Numbered from the stretch's first letter, positions 8,101 to 17,232 are shown. The stretch is DNA of 29,788 bases from an uncultured Chloroflexota bacterium (GCA_937967325.1 CALBSQ010000215.1:1-29788); one strand, 5' to 3'. The notes: generated by a model not told the origin, from the letters alone. Translations and numbers: made by a program.

Positions 8101-8486
8101 AGTTCCCGGTGAAGGCCCCGGAGGGCGCCATCACGCGACACGATATGACCGCGCTGGAGCAGCTCGAGTACTGGTTGACCGTCAAGGAGAACTTCACGGA
8201 GCACAATCCCAGCCAGACGATCTACGTTGGCGCGGACGAGTGGGATACCGTGGGCAGCTGGGTCTACGAGCACTGGGACCGCGTCGGCGGCCTGTCCTTC
8301 TTGCCGCGCTCGGAGCACGTCTATCAACTGGCGCCCTACGAGGATCTCACCGAGGGGCAGTACCAGAAGCTGCTCGCGGCATTTCCTAAGATCGATTACG
8401 CCTTGCTGTCGGCCTACGAGCTGGAAGATCGCACCGAGGGCACGCGCGAGTTCGCCTGCACCGGCGATCGCTGTGAGATTGTGTAG
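5118..8486 (+). CDS. nrdJ: Adenosylcobalamin-dependent (class II) ribonucleotide reductase with an in-frame intein
   Basis: This enzyme reduces ribonucleotides to deoxyribonucleotides using a B12-derived radical, so it needs no oxygen. The reading frame is 1122 codons. Removing a 466-residue intein (residues 352-817) leaves 656 residues, close to a monomeric RTPR-type enzyme. Key cysteines match that family: Cys119 (AYNCSY); the pair in NPCGEI...CNL, 11 residues apart (unspliced 818 and 829, corresponding to L. leichmannii Cys408 and Cys419); and a C-terminal pair five apart (1114 and 1119) in CTGDRCEIV, which would pass electrons from thioredoxin. The start ATG has a GGGAGAG site upstream; an ATG at 5130 is also possible. 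Transcribed alone, it is followed by a strong hairpin (8539-8573). Confidence 0.95.
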   Translation: MILAMQRTTSGPDSTVMKEAALPNSSLTTATGFPNDLAEFVFVRTYARWDAEQGRRETWEEACDRVVDFLQETAGAAISPDEWAAVRRAMLQHALRPSSRLLAMAGQAARINPITAYNCSYLPIDSVESFAEVLYILMAGTGVGFSVERRYVEQLPVVQPRHGGAVPLHVIPDDTEGWADALKLGMSAWYGGGDVEFDYSFIRPAGAPLVTKGGRASGPEPLRGLLDFTRDLILGAKGRKLTSLECHDIATKIGDVVVMGGVRRSAEISLSDFDDLTLRHAKDGQYWLTAPHRSMANNSAVYERKPSWGDFQEEWQALAASGTGERGIFNRQAARELRPSRRADADFGTNPCTVGDTWVAVADGRGRVRMADLVAEGRDVDVFTVKDGELAVRKMRNPRKTGTQTPIYRVSFTDGTFIRVTPNHKLVLKDGAQKEAVHLQPNDALESLTVSSYKKVGLPGVRYVDYDESDSYRLVTYGFGGKAEHRLIYQHHHGAPINGIAQHIHHRDFDGRNNAVGNLELIGADEHATLHKARMQGANNPVHRMTPAWRKHLSRACTGLINGNAKQIDNADLEAKIVDFVDGLGRAPTYGEYTEYARANNLPVSFSQYRRSYFGGDVHWALRAIAERLGVPGGYEARVRRITDLPVVFKNGRTYVVRHCEGCGRELELAPGRREQAFCKSCSLKKYYETEGKAVHVAALQAGWERKHERMRTQQVKAYNDLVFELGRHPLKSEWVARCRAVGLSSEISRSTSPFTSWQSLESTAAVANHRVLSIEPDGYEDVYTGTVDDTHTFFATGTERVCKGGRRAMSYVLNVQCGEISLRPYEFCNLSEAIARVDDTAGTLAEKVRLATLIGTVQSMLTNFPYLRPQWRENCEEERLLGVSVTGQLDCPAFWQHPELMAELRDLAVAANAEYAARLGINASVSITCVKPSGNASQMADCASGMHPRYARHYVRRVRVSTTDPLFRLLRDTGAPLHPEVGQAPESATTWVVEFPVKAPEGAITRHDMTALEQLEYWLTVKENFTEHNPSQTIYVGADEWDTVGSWVYEHWDRVGGLSFLPRSEHVYQLAPYEDLTEGQYQKLLAAFPKIDYALLSAYELEDRTEGTREFACTGDRCEIV
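6171..7568 (+). mobile_element. Intein with HNH homing endonuclease, inserted before the catalytic Cys of NrdJ
   Basis: Boundaries follow from the split RNR motif: FGTNP precedes and CGEISL follows. Intein Cys1 begins CTVGDTWV (block A). Block B has T70-x-x-H73 in RVTPNHK, and block F is at 432-447 (VDDTHTFF, His441). The C-terminus is YVLNVQ, followed by the +1 Cys, so the last residue is Gln rather than Asn and the penultimate is Val rather than His. The endonuclease is HNH type: HH at 154-155, Asn163, Asn167, His176 and His180. Then come two segments resembling the HNH-associated DNA-binding repeat (about 223-278 and 366-411), flanking a CxxC...CxxC zinc ribbon (309/312 and 328/331). GC content looks lower than in the extein. 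Splicing activity is inferred. Confidence 0.9.
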
Positions 8487-8538
8487 GTGTGGATGCGCCA
8501 GGTAATCTCGAATCAAGCGGCCGCTAGTGCGCGATGTT

Positions 8539-8573
8539 CCACGGAGCGCGGGCGGGACGCCCGCGCTCCGTGG
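8539..8573. repeat. Perfect 16-bp hairpin; collapsed copy of the REP-like repeat
   Basis: The arms CCACGGAGCGCGGGCG (8539-8554) and their exact complement (8558-8573) enclose a 3-nt loop. The arm carries the same GGAGCGCGGGCG core as the larger inverted pairs at 11136, 16884 and 26597, but with no spacer. It lies 53 bp after the nrdJ stop and could also act as its terminator, though no T-run follows. Confidence 0.85.
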
Positions 8574-8744
8574 TAGAATCGTGGCGGCGTGTCGCGTGAG
8601 CGGCAGGTGTGGCCGGTGCTGGCCGGCTACTAATAAAGCGCCACGAGGGTGGCGCTTGCTCCAGCTCCCGGCGAGTCGGGTTTCGACGCGCTGCTTCCGG
8701 CAGCAATCGTTCCGTGGGGCATACCCGTTGGGGAGAGGATCTGC

Positions 8745-9032
8745 TTGCACAAGTACGAGATGATGGTCTGTTTCCGGCCCGATTTGGAGGAGGAGAGCGT
8801 CGGGGCGCTCTCCTCTCGGCTCGGTGCGCTGGTGGCCGATCGGGGCGGCGAGGTCTCCAAGGAAAGCTCCATGGGGCGTCGTCGCCTCGCCTATCCGATC
8901 CGCCGCTACCACGAGGGCTTCTATCAGGTGGTTAGCTTCGCTATGCCGCCCGCCAACGTCGAGACATTGGAGAATCAGCTCCGGCTCGATGAAGACGTGC
9001 TCCGCCACATCGTCATTCGCGAAGGCGAGTGA
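8745..9032 (+). CDS. rpsF: 30S ribosomal protein bS6
   Basis: bS6 binds the central domain of 16S rRNA together with bS18. The sequence from HKYEMMVCFRPDLEEE through YPIRRYHEGFYQVV to RLDEDVLRHIVIREGE is typical along its whole length. The correct start is a TTG at 8745: it gives the conserved N-terminus (M)HKYEMM, 95 residues, and has GAGAGG six bases upstream. The reading frame is open for 32 more codons upstream, but that stretch is not conserved and crosses intergenic DNA. It is the first gene of the conserved rpsF-ssb-rpsR cluster. Confidence 0.96.
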   Translation: MHKYEMMVCFRPDLEEESVGALSSRLGALVADRGGEVSKESSMGRRRLAYPIRRYHEGFYQVVSFAMPPANVETLENQLRLDEDVLRHIVIREGE

Positions 9033-9114
9033 CCGTCGTTTTGGGATCGAGGAAGAGTCGATCCGGGCCGCCCGGCAGCGGCCGGATCTCAGCAGCGCAG
9101 TAAGGAGCAGAGGG

Positions 9115-9537
9115 ATGGCCGACTCGTTGAACAAGGTTATGATCATCGGTAATTTGGGACGAGACCCCGAGATGCGTTACATGCCGAGCGGCAAGTCGGT
9201 CACGAATTTTAGCGTCGCGGTCGGGCGCAGTTGGAAGACGCCGGATGGTGAGCCGCGCGAGGAGACCGAGTGGTTCAACGTCGTCATGTACGAAAAGCTG
9301 GCGGAGATCGCCAACCAGTACTTGACGAAGGGGCGCAAGGTGTACGTCGAAGGCCGTTTGCGGACGCACTCCTGGGATGGCAACGACGGCCAGAAACACT
9401 ACCGCACCGAGCTCATCGCCAACCAGATGATCATGCTGGGCTCTCCGCGCGACCAGGCCGCCCCCCGCGACGCGTTCGGCGAGGCCTTTGATCAGGAGCC
9501 GCAATCGCAGCCCGGTGGAGACGACATCCCGTTTTGA
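9115..9537 (+). CDS. ssb: Single-stranded DNA-binding protein
   Basis: SSB coats single-stranded DNA during replication, repair and recombination. The OB-fold is recognisable from NKVMIIGNLGRDPEMRYMPSG through ETEWFNVVMYEKLAE to GRKVYVEGRL, followed by a short Gln/Pro/Asp-rich linker and the acidic tip DDIPF, which recruits partner proteins. At 140 residues it is slightly short because the linker is short. The ATG at 9115 has AAGGAG seven bases upstream. It sits between rpsF (82-bp gap) and rpsR. Confidence 0.97.
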   Translation: MADSLNKVMIIGNLGRDPEMRYMPSGKSVTNFSVAVGRSWKTPDGEPREETEWFNVVMYEKLAEIANQYLTKGRKVYVEGRLRTHSWDGNDGQKHYRTELIANQMIMLGSPRDQAAPRDAFGEAFDQEPQSQPGGDDIPF

Positions 9538-9663
9538 CGGAACCGTTGCCGCCCCATTGTCGGCCCGGTCCCTCGCTTCGGACTCGCGTGCGGCCGGTGG
9601 GCGGGGGATATCCCAATTCCGCTACACTGCAGGATAATTTGTTGATGGAGGAGATTGGTCAGC

Positions 9664-9951
9664 ATGCCCGGAAAGCCAAGACCGCGCAGCGCCACCTCAG
9701 CGGCCGAGCGTGAGTTCCGCAAGGAGCGTTACGGCCGGCGCAAGGTGTGCGGCTTCTGCGTGGACAAGATCAAATACATCGACTTCAAGGACGTGAACCG
9801 GCTGCGCCGCTACCTGTCGGAGCGCGCCAAGATCGAGCCCCGCCGCAAGACCGGGGTCTGCGCCAAGCATCAGCGCAAGCTCACTACCGCGCTCAAGCGG
9901 GCGCGCCATATGGCGATGCTGCCGTTCGCGCCGCAGCACTTGCGTGGCTAA
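9664..9951 (+). CDS. rpsR: 30S ribosomal protein bS18, zinc-ligand-retaining type
   Basis: bS18 pairs with bS6 in the small subunit. KVCGFCVDK and GVCAKHQRKL keep the Cys/His ligands of the zinc-binding (C+) form. The segment IDFKDVNRLRRYLSERAKI is the conserved RNA-binding core. The ATG at 9664 has GGAGGAG ten bases upstream; an in-frame TTG at 9655 is too close to that site. The 126-bp gap after ssb is somewhat long and holds no ORF. Confidence 0.97.
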   Translation: MPGKPRPRSATSAAEREFRKERYGRRKVCGFCVDKIKYIDFKDVNRLRRYLSERAKIEPRRKTGVCAKHQRKLTTALKRARHMAMLPFAPQHLRG

Positions 9952-9956
9952 CGCCG

Positions 9957-11075
9957 GTGCCCACCCAATCGCGCCCTAGCCAGCGGCCAAGCTCACCCCA
10001 GACGCCGAGCCGGCGCTCGGGTGCTGACGACGTGGTAGGGCGCCGCCCGCTGATTTTCAACTTCGATCCGAGGCTGTCCAAGGCCGAGATCGACCAGCGC
10101 AGAACGCAGTGGGCCGTGCTCCTCACCGCGGTCGCCGTGGGACTCGCGCTGCTGGTTGCCGGCGTCGGTATCTACGTGAACGGCATCCGCCAGCCCGGCC
10201 TGGCGGTGGCGATCGTGAACGGTCACGGCATCCGGCGCGACGCCTGGCAGCACTATGAGTCCTTGATCCAGGCCGAGCTCCAGGCCAAACAGGCGTTCAT
10301 CCAGCAGCAACCGGCGCCAGCTAACGATCCGGCCGCCGGCGCCCAACAACAGGCCGAGCTCAACGCCTTGCAACAGCAGTTATCCAGCGCCAGCGATCAG
10401 GCGGTCACCGATCTGATCAACGGAGCGGTGGTTGCCGCGGCTGTTCCCAAGCTCGAGCAGCAAGGCGCGCCCGCTGCCCAGATCGTGCCATCGAGCAAGC
10501 AGCTTGACGACGCGCTCACGCAAGAGAGGCAGGGGCTGGGAATCACATCTGATAGTCAGTTTCAAAACTTCCTCCACGCCATCGGCATGAACGAGACGGA
10601 TCTCCGCGCTGCGCTGTCGATGCGCTTGCAAGAGGACCAGGTCAGGACGTACCTGTCCCGCGACGTCAAGCCCGTACAGCAGCAGGTCAAGGCCCGCATT
10701 ATGTCCTACGGTAATGCCGGCAAGGCGGCCGATGCGCTCAAGGCGCTGCAAGGCGGCCAGCCCTGGGAGAACGTCAATCTGCAATACGCTAAGGATCAGG
10801 CCGCGCAGGAGACCAGTCGGGCCGTGGCCTGGACGCCCAAAGGTCTGGAGAGCGCGACGTTCGATCAGTTCGCCTTCAGCGCGCAGCCGCTGCAAATCTC
10901 CGATCTGCTCACCGACAACGGGACCCACGTGATCATCCAAGTTGAGGATGTGGGTCCGGCGCGCCCACTCTCCCAGAGCCAGATCGATCAGATCAAGGCC
11001 AAGACCTACACCGACTGGCTCAACCAGCAGACGCAGGCCGCCCAGATACAGCGGTATCCGCAGAACATGAGTTGA
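9957..11075 (+). CDS. Membrane-anchored SurA/PrsA-like parvulin-family protein
   Basis: After about 55 polar residues there is one membrane helix (AVLLTAVAVGLALLVAGVGIYV), then an extracytoplasmic region. That begins VAIVNGHGIRRDAWQHYES, typical of SurA N-terminal chaperone domains, and includes a Gln/Ala-rich stretch. The C-terminal 120 residues follow a parvulin layout (VKAR..., a long helix, AFSAQPLQISDLL, THVIIQVEDV). The usual ARHIL is replaced by ARIMS, so the active-site histidine is missing. It is probably a foldase or chaperone for exported proteins with doubtful isomerase activity. The start is uncertain: GTG at 9957, five bases after rpsR, suggests coupling but lacks a clear ribosome binding site; GTG at 10032 is the alternative. 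Confidence 0.75.
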   Translation: MPTQSRPSQRPSSPQTPSRRSGADDVVGRRPLIFNFDPRLSKAEIDQRRTQWAVLLTAVAVGLALLVAGVGIYVNGIRQPGLAVAIVNGHGIRRDAWQHYESLIQAELQAKQAFIQQQPAPANDPAAGAQQQAELNALQQQLSSASDQAVTDLINGAVVAAAVPKLEQQGAPAAQIVPSSKQLDDALTQERQGLGITSDSQFQNFLHAIGMNETDLRAALSMRLQEDQVRTYLSRDVKPVQQQVKARIMSYGNAGKAADALKALQGGQPWENVNLQYAKDQAAQETSRAVAWTPKGLESATFDQFAFSAQPLQISDLLTDNGTHVIIQVEDVGPARPLSQSQIDQIKAKTYTDWLNQQTQAAQIQRYPQNMS

Positions 11076-11135
11076 GCATCGGGTATGCGCGGCAAACAGA
11101 TGAGTAGCTCGACCGTGACCGGAACTGGCATCTCG

Positions 11136-11266
11136 GTCGCCGGATCGGAGCACGGGCGTCCCGCCCGCCCAGCGCGGATTTGGCGCGTGCGAAGGTAGCG
11201 GGGACATGGGTGCTTGGTTGGCAGCGCGATCGGGCGGGCGAGACGCCCGCGCTCCGATCCGGCGAC
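11136..11266. repeat. REP-like inverted pair, copy 2 (35-bp arms, 61-nt spacer)
   Basis: Arms 11136-11170 and 11232-11266 are complementary with two mismatches. Each arm's core can fold by itself (GCGGGCG, loop, CGCCCGC), although this copy has small changes. The spacer is exactly 61 nt, the same length as in two other copies. It fills the gap between the SurA-like gene and hemQ. Confidence 0.9.
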
Positions 11267-11286
11267 TTTGAGGGAGGACTGGTGCG

Positions 11287-12051
11287 GTGAGCGACAACAC
11301 GACGCCGACCTATGCCGTCTACTGGCTGCTGAAGACGCGGCCGTCGTGGCTGCATTTGGATGAGGTCGCTCGGGCGCAGGCGCGGGCTGAGTTCGTCGCT
11401 ACGCTCGACCGGCGCTCGCCGGAGTTGGCGCTGCGGGGCGCCTATTCGCTGGTCGGCTTGTGCGCTGAAGCCGACCTGGCGCTCTGGCTGCACGGGCCGG
11501 ACTTGCCGGCGGCGCAAACGCTGGCCGCGGAGCTGCGGCGAACGACCTTGGGGGCGCACCTGGCCTGGCCCTATACCTACACCGGCGTCGCCACTCCGGC
11601 TCGCTACGACCCATCGCATAGCGCCGCCTTTGTCCAGGGCGTCCCTCCCAAGCGCTATCTGAGTGTCTATCCCTTCGTGAAGACGGCCGAGTGGTACTTG
11701 TTGCCTTTTGAAGAGCGGCGGGCTTTGATGGCCGAGCACGGCCAGGTAGGGCGCCGCTTCAGCGTTCCGCGTGAGGAGTTGACGGCGTTGTCCGGTGGTG
11801 GTCACGGCGCTACCGCCGTGGCGATGCGTCCGGCGACGACCAGTGGCGGCGTCCTCACCAACACGGTGCAATCGTTTGGCCTGGGCGACCAGGAGTTCGT
11901 CGTGGCCTTCGAGTCGGACGATGCCTACGAGATGGTCCGAATGGTCGAAGCCCTCCGCGCGACGGCAGTCCGGCGGTACACCAAGTTGGACACACCGATC
12001 TTCCTCGGGCTGCGCAAGGAGCCGGCCGAGGCGCTGGCGGACCTGGGCTGA
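11287..12051 (+). CDS. hemQ: Coproheme decarboxylase HemQ (chlorite dismutase family)
   Basis: HemQ (ChdC) converts coproheme to heme b in the coproporphyrin-dependent pathway. The C-terminal half carries the signatures: VYPFVKTAEWYLLPFEER with catalytic Tyr128 and nearby Lys132, and MAEHGQVGR with the proximal heme ligand His151. NTVQSFGLGDQEF resembles the actinobacterial-type branch (NTVxSFxLGD) rather than the Firmicutes branch. At 254 residues, length is normal. The GTG start at 11287 has GGGAGG about nine bases upstream. It may be co-transcribed with the ribosomal/SSB cluster or have its own promoter; the REP-like repeat separates them. Confidence 0.9.
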   Translation: MSDNTTPTYAVYWLLKTRPSWLHLDEVARAQARAEFVATLDRRSPELALRGAYSLVGLCAEADLALWLHGPDLPAAQTLAAELRRTTLGAHLAWPYTYTGVATPARYDPSHSAAFVQGVPPKRYLSVYPFVKTAEWYLLPFEERRALMAEHGQVGRRFSVPREELTALSGGGHGATAVAMRPATTSGGVLTNTVQSFGLGDQEFVVAFESDDAYEMVRMVEALRATAVRRYTKLDTPIFLGLRKEPAEALADLG

Positions 12052-12125
12052 CCTGCGTGTGGGCTAGCCTCGACACGGTTCAGATCGGGTGGGTGACGAT
12101 GTGATGGGGGAGAGGTTCCCTCCAC

Positions 12126-13331
12126 CTATCTCCGCTCCGCAGTCTCTTCTTCCTCCTCAAGCTCCTCCGCGATGTCGAGGGCTGGAGGTGACGATGCGGT
12201 GGCGCCATCGCCCGAGACCGCGGGCGACAGCGCTGTGTCCCGGCCCTTCCACTCGTCGATGACCGCGGCCGCCAGCGTCACGACGAGGGCCGTTGCCGGC
12301 ACCGCGAAGAGCGCGCCGAGAATGCCGCCTACTTCCGCTCCGGCGACGATGGCGATGAGGGATACGAATGGCGGCAGTCCCACCGCCTGACCGACGATGC
12401 GTGGACCAAGGAGATTGCTTTCGATCACATTGAGGACGATATAGAACACGAGCACCTCGATGAGCAGGAGGAACGACTGGAACACCGCGACTAAGGCCAG
12501 CGACAGGCCGATCAAGACGGGACCAATGGTCGGGATGAGCTCGAAGAAGAAGGCCAGCACGCCCAGGACTAGGGGGAAGTGGACACCCAGCAGCCCCGCG
12601 ACTGCGCCGGTAGTTATCCCGATGATGATGGCCATGATGATCTGACCGCGGATGAAACCGCCAACCTTTTGCTGGACCGTCGTTTGGACGAAGCGCACGA
12701 CCCGCTGATAGCGCTTCGGTACCAAACGCGGCAAGTTGGTACGGATACGCGGGGCGTCGACAACGAGGTACACGCTGAAAAAGATCACGAGGACGATGCT
12801 GATGATGGCGGTAGTCAGTCCGGACACGATCTTCAGACTCTGGCTGAGCGCGCCGGTAACCGCTGCCTGCAGGCTCGCTGTTGCGCCGTTCAACTGCTGT
12901 TGCAGGTCAATCCGGACGCCGAATCGCTGCAGCTCCGCTTGCAACTGCGCCGCGAAGCTCTCCACGTCCTTCGTGTAGGCGGGCACCTGCGTAGCTAGGC
13001 CGGAGAGCTGGGCGACCAATTGGCCGCCTATCCAGTAGCCTCCTACCAGCACGGCCAGGAGCAGGCCCAAATAGACGATCGTTACCGCGAGCCAGCGGGG
13101 AACACGGCGGTCGGTGAGACCATTGACGGATGGAACGAGGGCGAAGGCGACGAGCGCCGCGACCATGAAGATGAGTACCGTCTGGAGGAAGTTGCGCAGG
13201 ATGAGCCCTATGGCGTAGAGGATGATTCCGGCCGCGATGATGCTGATCAGGATATCGCGTGTGCGAGCCCAGTCGATTCGGTCGCCCGACGAGGGGGTCT
13301 GGTTCACGTCAGGCGCGGTACCGACCGGCAT
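12126..13331 (-). CDS. AI-2E family transporter (PF01594-type permease)
   Basis: The protein has about eight hydrophobic segments in the family pattern: a pair near the N-terminus (DILISIIAAGIILYAIGLIL and LIFMVAALVAFALVP), a soluble middle with VPAYTKDVESF, then FFELIPTIGPVLIG and NLLGPRIVGQAVGLPPFVSL, the most conserved family segment. The C-terminus is acidic (EELEEEEE). The family name comes from one autoinducer-2 exporter; other members move Na+/H+ or unknown substrates, so I assign no substrate. The start overlaps the end of the MazG-like gene by 23 bp, with only a weak GGCGGG site, so coupled translation is likely. Confidence 0.88.
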   Translation of the reverse strand: MPVGTAPDVNQTPSSGDRIDWARTRDILISIIAAGIILYAIGLILRNFLQTVLIFMVAALVAFALVPSVNGLTDRRVPRWLAVTIVYLGLLLAVLVGGYWIGGQLVAQLSGLATQVPAYTKDVESFAAQLQAELQRFGVRIDLQQQLNGATASLQAAVTGALSQSLKIVSGLTTAIISIVLVIFFSVYLVVDAPRIRTNLPRLVPKRYQRVVRFVQTTVQQKVGGFIRGQIIMAIIIGITTGAVAGLLGVHFPLVLGVLAFFFELIPTIGPVLIGLSLALVAVFQSFLLLIEVLVFYIVLNVIESNLLGPRIVGQAVGLPPFVSLIAIVAGAEVGGILGALFAVPATALVVTLAAAVIDEWKGRDTALSPAVSGDGATASSPPALDIAEELEEEEETAERR

Positions 13332-13643
13332 CCCGCCGTCGGTACTTTTCCATTACGTCATCGAAACTCGCCTCCAAATCGACACCGGTCGAGTTGGCCA
13401 GGGCGATCACAGTGAACAGCACGTCGGCGAGCTCGAGACCGAGTTCTTGCGATGGCTCGCCGGCCTTTTTGGGCTTGTAGCCGTAGTGGTGGTTGACGAC
13501 CCGAGCGACTTCGCCCACTTCCTCAGTCAGGCGGGCCAGATTGGCTAGTGGCGGCCAGTATTCTCCGCCCCACTCCGCCTCACACCAGGCCTGGACGCGC
13601 TGCTGCAGCACGGCCAGTGACCACCCCGAGGCAGCGTCGACGC

Positions 13644-13647
<4 letters not shown>
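13309..13647 (-). CDS. MazG-like nucleotide pyrophosphohydrolase
   Basis: This is a single-domain protein of 112 residues. It has the all-alpha NTP pyrophosphatase metal motif: E42-E43-x-x-E46 (TEEVGEVAR) and E72-x-x-D75 (ELADVLFTV). The ending SFDDVMEKYRRRDAGR is also typical. Such enzymes hydrolyse (d)NTPs to monophosphates and often remove non-canonical nucleotides. The ATG overlaps the ffh stop (ATGA), and the 3' end overlaps the AI-2E gene, so it sits in a compact operon. Confidence 0.87.
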
Positions 13648-15119
<1,472 letters not shown>

Positions 15120-15249
15120 TCCGGGTTCTCGCAAGCGTGCCGTAGCATTCAGTCACGACGGTGTTTCATACTACCACCGGGCGGGTGCTGGGGACAGTAC
15201 GGTTCGGAAAAGGATGCGTTGCGGCCCCCGGCGCCCCCAACCCCCACGG
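15120..15249. other. Gap between xylulokinase and ffh
   Basis: This 130-bp stretch has no convincing gene. On the minus strand it contains a possible -10 (TAGTAT) about 55 bp before ffh, without a clear -35 partner. It also contains GTACGGTTCGG at 15197-15207, close to the arm of the inverted repeat at 3583. Confidence 0.4.
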
Positions 15250-16797
15250 TCACAGCATATGCAGTCCCGCCCCCGCGCTCCTGTCGAACAGCGGCTTGAG
15301 CGCGGGATAGAGGTCGCGGTAGATGGCGTACTGGTGCTCGTAGACGGTGGCATTGGCGGGTATGGGCGAGGCAGCGTGGTCGAGCCGGACCCAGGCGTCG
15401 CAGGCGGCGGGCACAGAGGGGTAGATCTCTTGCCCCACGGCGGCGAGCAAGGCGGCGCCGTAGGCCGGGCCTTCCTCGTTTGCCACGGTGACGACCTCGG
15501 CGCCGAATATGTCGGCCTGGATTTGGCGCCACAGGGCGCTGCGCGCGCCGCCGCCGGAAGCGCGCACCTCGCCTACCGGCAGGCCCATCTCGCGGAGAAT
15601 TTCGAGGCTGTCGCGCAGGCTGTACACCACGCCTTCGAGCACCGCGCGCAGCACTTCCGCCCGGCCGTGGCGGGCGGTGAGGCCGTACAGCACGCCCCTG
15701 GCGTTGGCGTCGAGGTGCGGCGTCCGCTCGCCCATCAGGTAGGGCAGCCAGTGCAGACCGTCGCCGCCGGGTGCAGCCCGCTCGGCTTCCGCGCAAAGCA
15801 GGGCGTACGGATCGGCGCGGAGACGCGCGGCCGTGGCGAGCTCAGCGGCGGCGAAGTGGTCCCGCCACCAGCGCAAGGAGAGGCCGGCTCCTTGCGTCAC
15901 GCCCATCACGTGCCAGGCGCCCGGTACGGCGTGACAGAACGTGTGGACGCGTCCCTTGGGGTCGAGCACGATGCCGGCGCTGTGGGCGAAGACAACTCCT
16001 GATGTGCCGATGGTCGCGCTCAGGACGCCGGGCCGCACGATGCCGTTGCCGACCCCCCCGGCCGCCTGATCGCCGCCGCCACCAACGATGGGGACGCCGG
16101 GCGGCAGACCCAGTTCCCTCGCCACCTCAGGGCGCAGATGTCCGCTGACCACCGGCGACTCTGCCGTAGGCGGCAGCCAGGCGGCAGGAACGTCCAGTGC
16201 CGCCAGCATCGGCCCGGACCAGCGCCGGCTACGCACGTCGAAGAGCAGCGTTCCCGAGGCGTCGGATACTTCAGAGGCGTAGACGCCAGTCAGGGCAAAG
16301 CGCAAGTAGTCCTTCGGCAACAACACCTGGGCGACGCGGGCATAGGTCTCCGGCTCGTGCTGACGTACCCAGAGGAGCTTGGGCGCGGTGAAGCCTTCCA
16401 ACGCTGGATTGCAGGTCAACTGAATCAAGCGCTCAGCGCCGACAAGCTCCGTGATCTGCCGGCACTGCGCCGTCGTGCGTTGGTCACACCACAGGATTGC
16501 CGGGCGCAGCACCTGGCCGGCGCCATCGAGCAGGACGAGGCCGTGCATCTGACCGGTCAAGCCGATCGCCAGCACGTGAGGCCGCTGCGCGGCGTCCATC
16601 GCGTCGCGGACGGCCTGCTTCGCGGCATGGACCCAGTGGCTCGGGTCCTGCTCCGCCCAGCCGGGGGCGGGAGTGGCCATCGGGTATTCGTGCGCGGCGC
16701 TGGCGAGCGTGTGCCCGGCGGTCGATACCAGGAGAGCGCGGGCGCTGGTGGTGCCGACGTCGATACCAAGCAGCGCTTCAAAGTTATCCGCGTTCAC
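15250..16797 (-). CDS. xylB: Xylulokinase (FGGY carbohydrate kinase)
   Basis: The enzyme phosphorylates D-xylulose to xylulose 5-phosphate. FGGY-family landmarks are all present: GIDVGTTSARA near the N-terminus, GLTGQMHGLVLLD (xylulokinase-type substrate loop), SDASGTLLFDV, GGGGDQAAGGVGNG with the catalytic Asp, and ASGGGARSALWRQIQADIFG in the C-terminal lobe. Length is about 515, normal for XylB. The start is GTG at 16797, with GAGG five bases upstream. No xylose isomerase or transporter is in view; rpiA in this window would handle the next pentose-phosphate step. It is upstream of ffh on the same strand. Confidence 0.92.
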   Translation of the reverse strand: MNADNFEALLGIDVGTTSARALLVSTAGHTLASAAHEYPMATPAPGWAEQDPSHWVHAAKQAVRDAMDAAQRPHVLAIGLTGQMHGLVLLDGAGQVLRPAILWCDQRTTAQCRQITELVGAERLIQLTCNPALEGFTAPKLLWVRQHEPETYARVAQVLLPKDYLRFALTGVYASEVSDASGTLLFDVRSRRWSGPMLAALDVPAAWLPPTAESPVVSGHLRPEVARELGLPPGVPIVGGGGDQAAGGVGNGIVRPGVLSATIGTSGVVFAHSAGIVLDPKGRVHTFCHAVPGAWHVMGVTQGAGLSLRWWRDHFAAAELATAARLRADPYALLCAEAERAAPGGDGLHWLPYLMGERTPHLDANARGVLYGLTARHGRAEVLRAVLEGVVYSLRDSLEILREMGLPVGEVRASGGGARSALWRQIQADIFGAEVVTVANEEGPAYGAALLAAVGQEIYPSVPAACDAWVRLDHAASPIPANATVYEHQYAIYRDLYPALKPLFDRSAGAGLHML

Positions 16798-17232
16798 GCC
16801 GCCTCGCTTTCACTCGGAACGTGTTCCGGAGCGATTGTAAGGTTGCGCCGGCCGAGGGTCAAAGGCCATCTCTTCACAGGTGCGTTGCGCCACGGAGCGC
16901 GGGCGTCCCGCCCACCCCGGCTCGCCGGTATGCCGCTCGGCTGCCGTGCCGCCTGCCCGACCGCTGTTGGTGATCACCGGGCGGGCGGGACGCCCGCGCT
17001 CCGTGGCGCAACTTCCCATTTGATACAACACTTCATGGCCCACCCACCGGACGGTGAGCGTCACGTGCGTCATTCCTGTGCCGCCTCTCGGAACGCTGTT
17101 TCCGGCGCAGTTCTTGCGCAATGGGCCGGTGGCAGATTCCGAGCACCGTGCGGTGAGGTTGCTCGATACGCGATGCTGTACCATCTGCTCGCTCCGGCGC
17201 AGCGGCGTGGGCGTCGGCGGGAGGTCGCGGCC
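16798..17232. other. Divergent gap between xylulokinase and GT9 gene
   Basis: This 435-bp region separates two genes pointing away from each other, so it should hold two promoters; I see no strong sigma-70 pair. It contains the REP-like inverted pair at 16884-17012. The reading frame of the glycosyltransferase stays open across it, but the translation shows repeat-derived peptides rather than a conserved domain. Confidence 0.6.
16884..17012. repeat. REP-like inverted pair, copy 3 (34-bp arms, 61-nt spacer)
   Basis: Arms 16884-16917 and 16979-17012 are complementary with a single mismatch. The right arm folds as GCGGGCG, a 3-nt loop and CGCCCGC. The spacer is exactly 61 nt but its sequence is not shared with copies 2 and 4. 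The outermost ten bases (GTTGCGCCAC) differ from those of copy 2 yet are complementary within this copy. Confidence 0.92.

Noticed and set aside
7404..9146. Long minus-strand ORF (580 codons) opposite nrdJ, rpsF and the start of ssb
   Set aside because: It spans several recognised plus-strand genes, is Arg/His/Gly-rich and shows no family pattern. High GC keeps such antisense frames open by chance.
12126..13331. Naming this permease a quorum-sensing AI-2 exporter
   Set aside because: The family name rests on one member; the sequence does not show the substrate and no luxS is present in the window.
16138..17232. In-frame upstream extension of the GT9 gene
   Set aside because: It runs antisense to xylulokinase and through the REP-like repeat; peptides such as RAGGTPALRG are translations of that repeat. 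The conserved protein starts at 17233.
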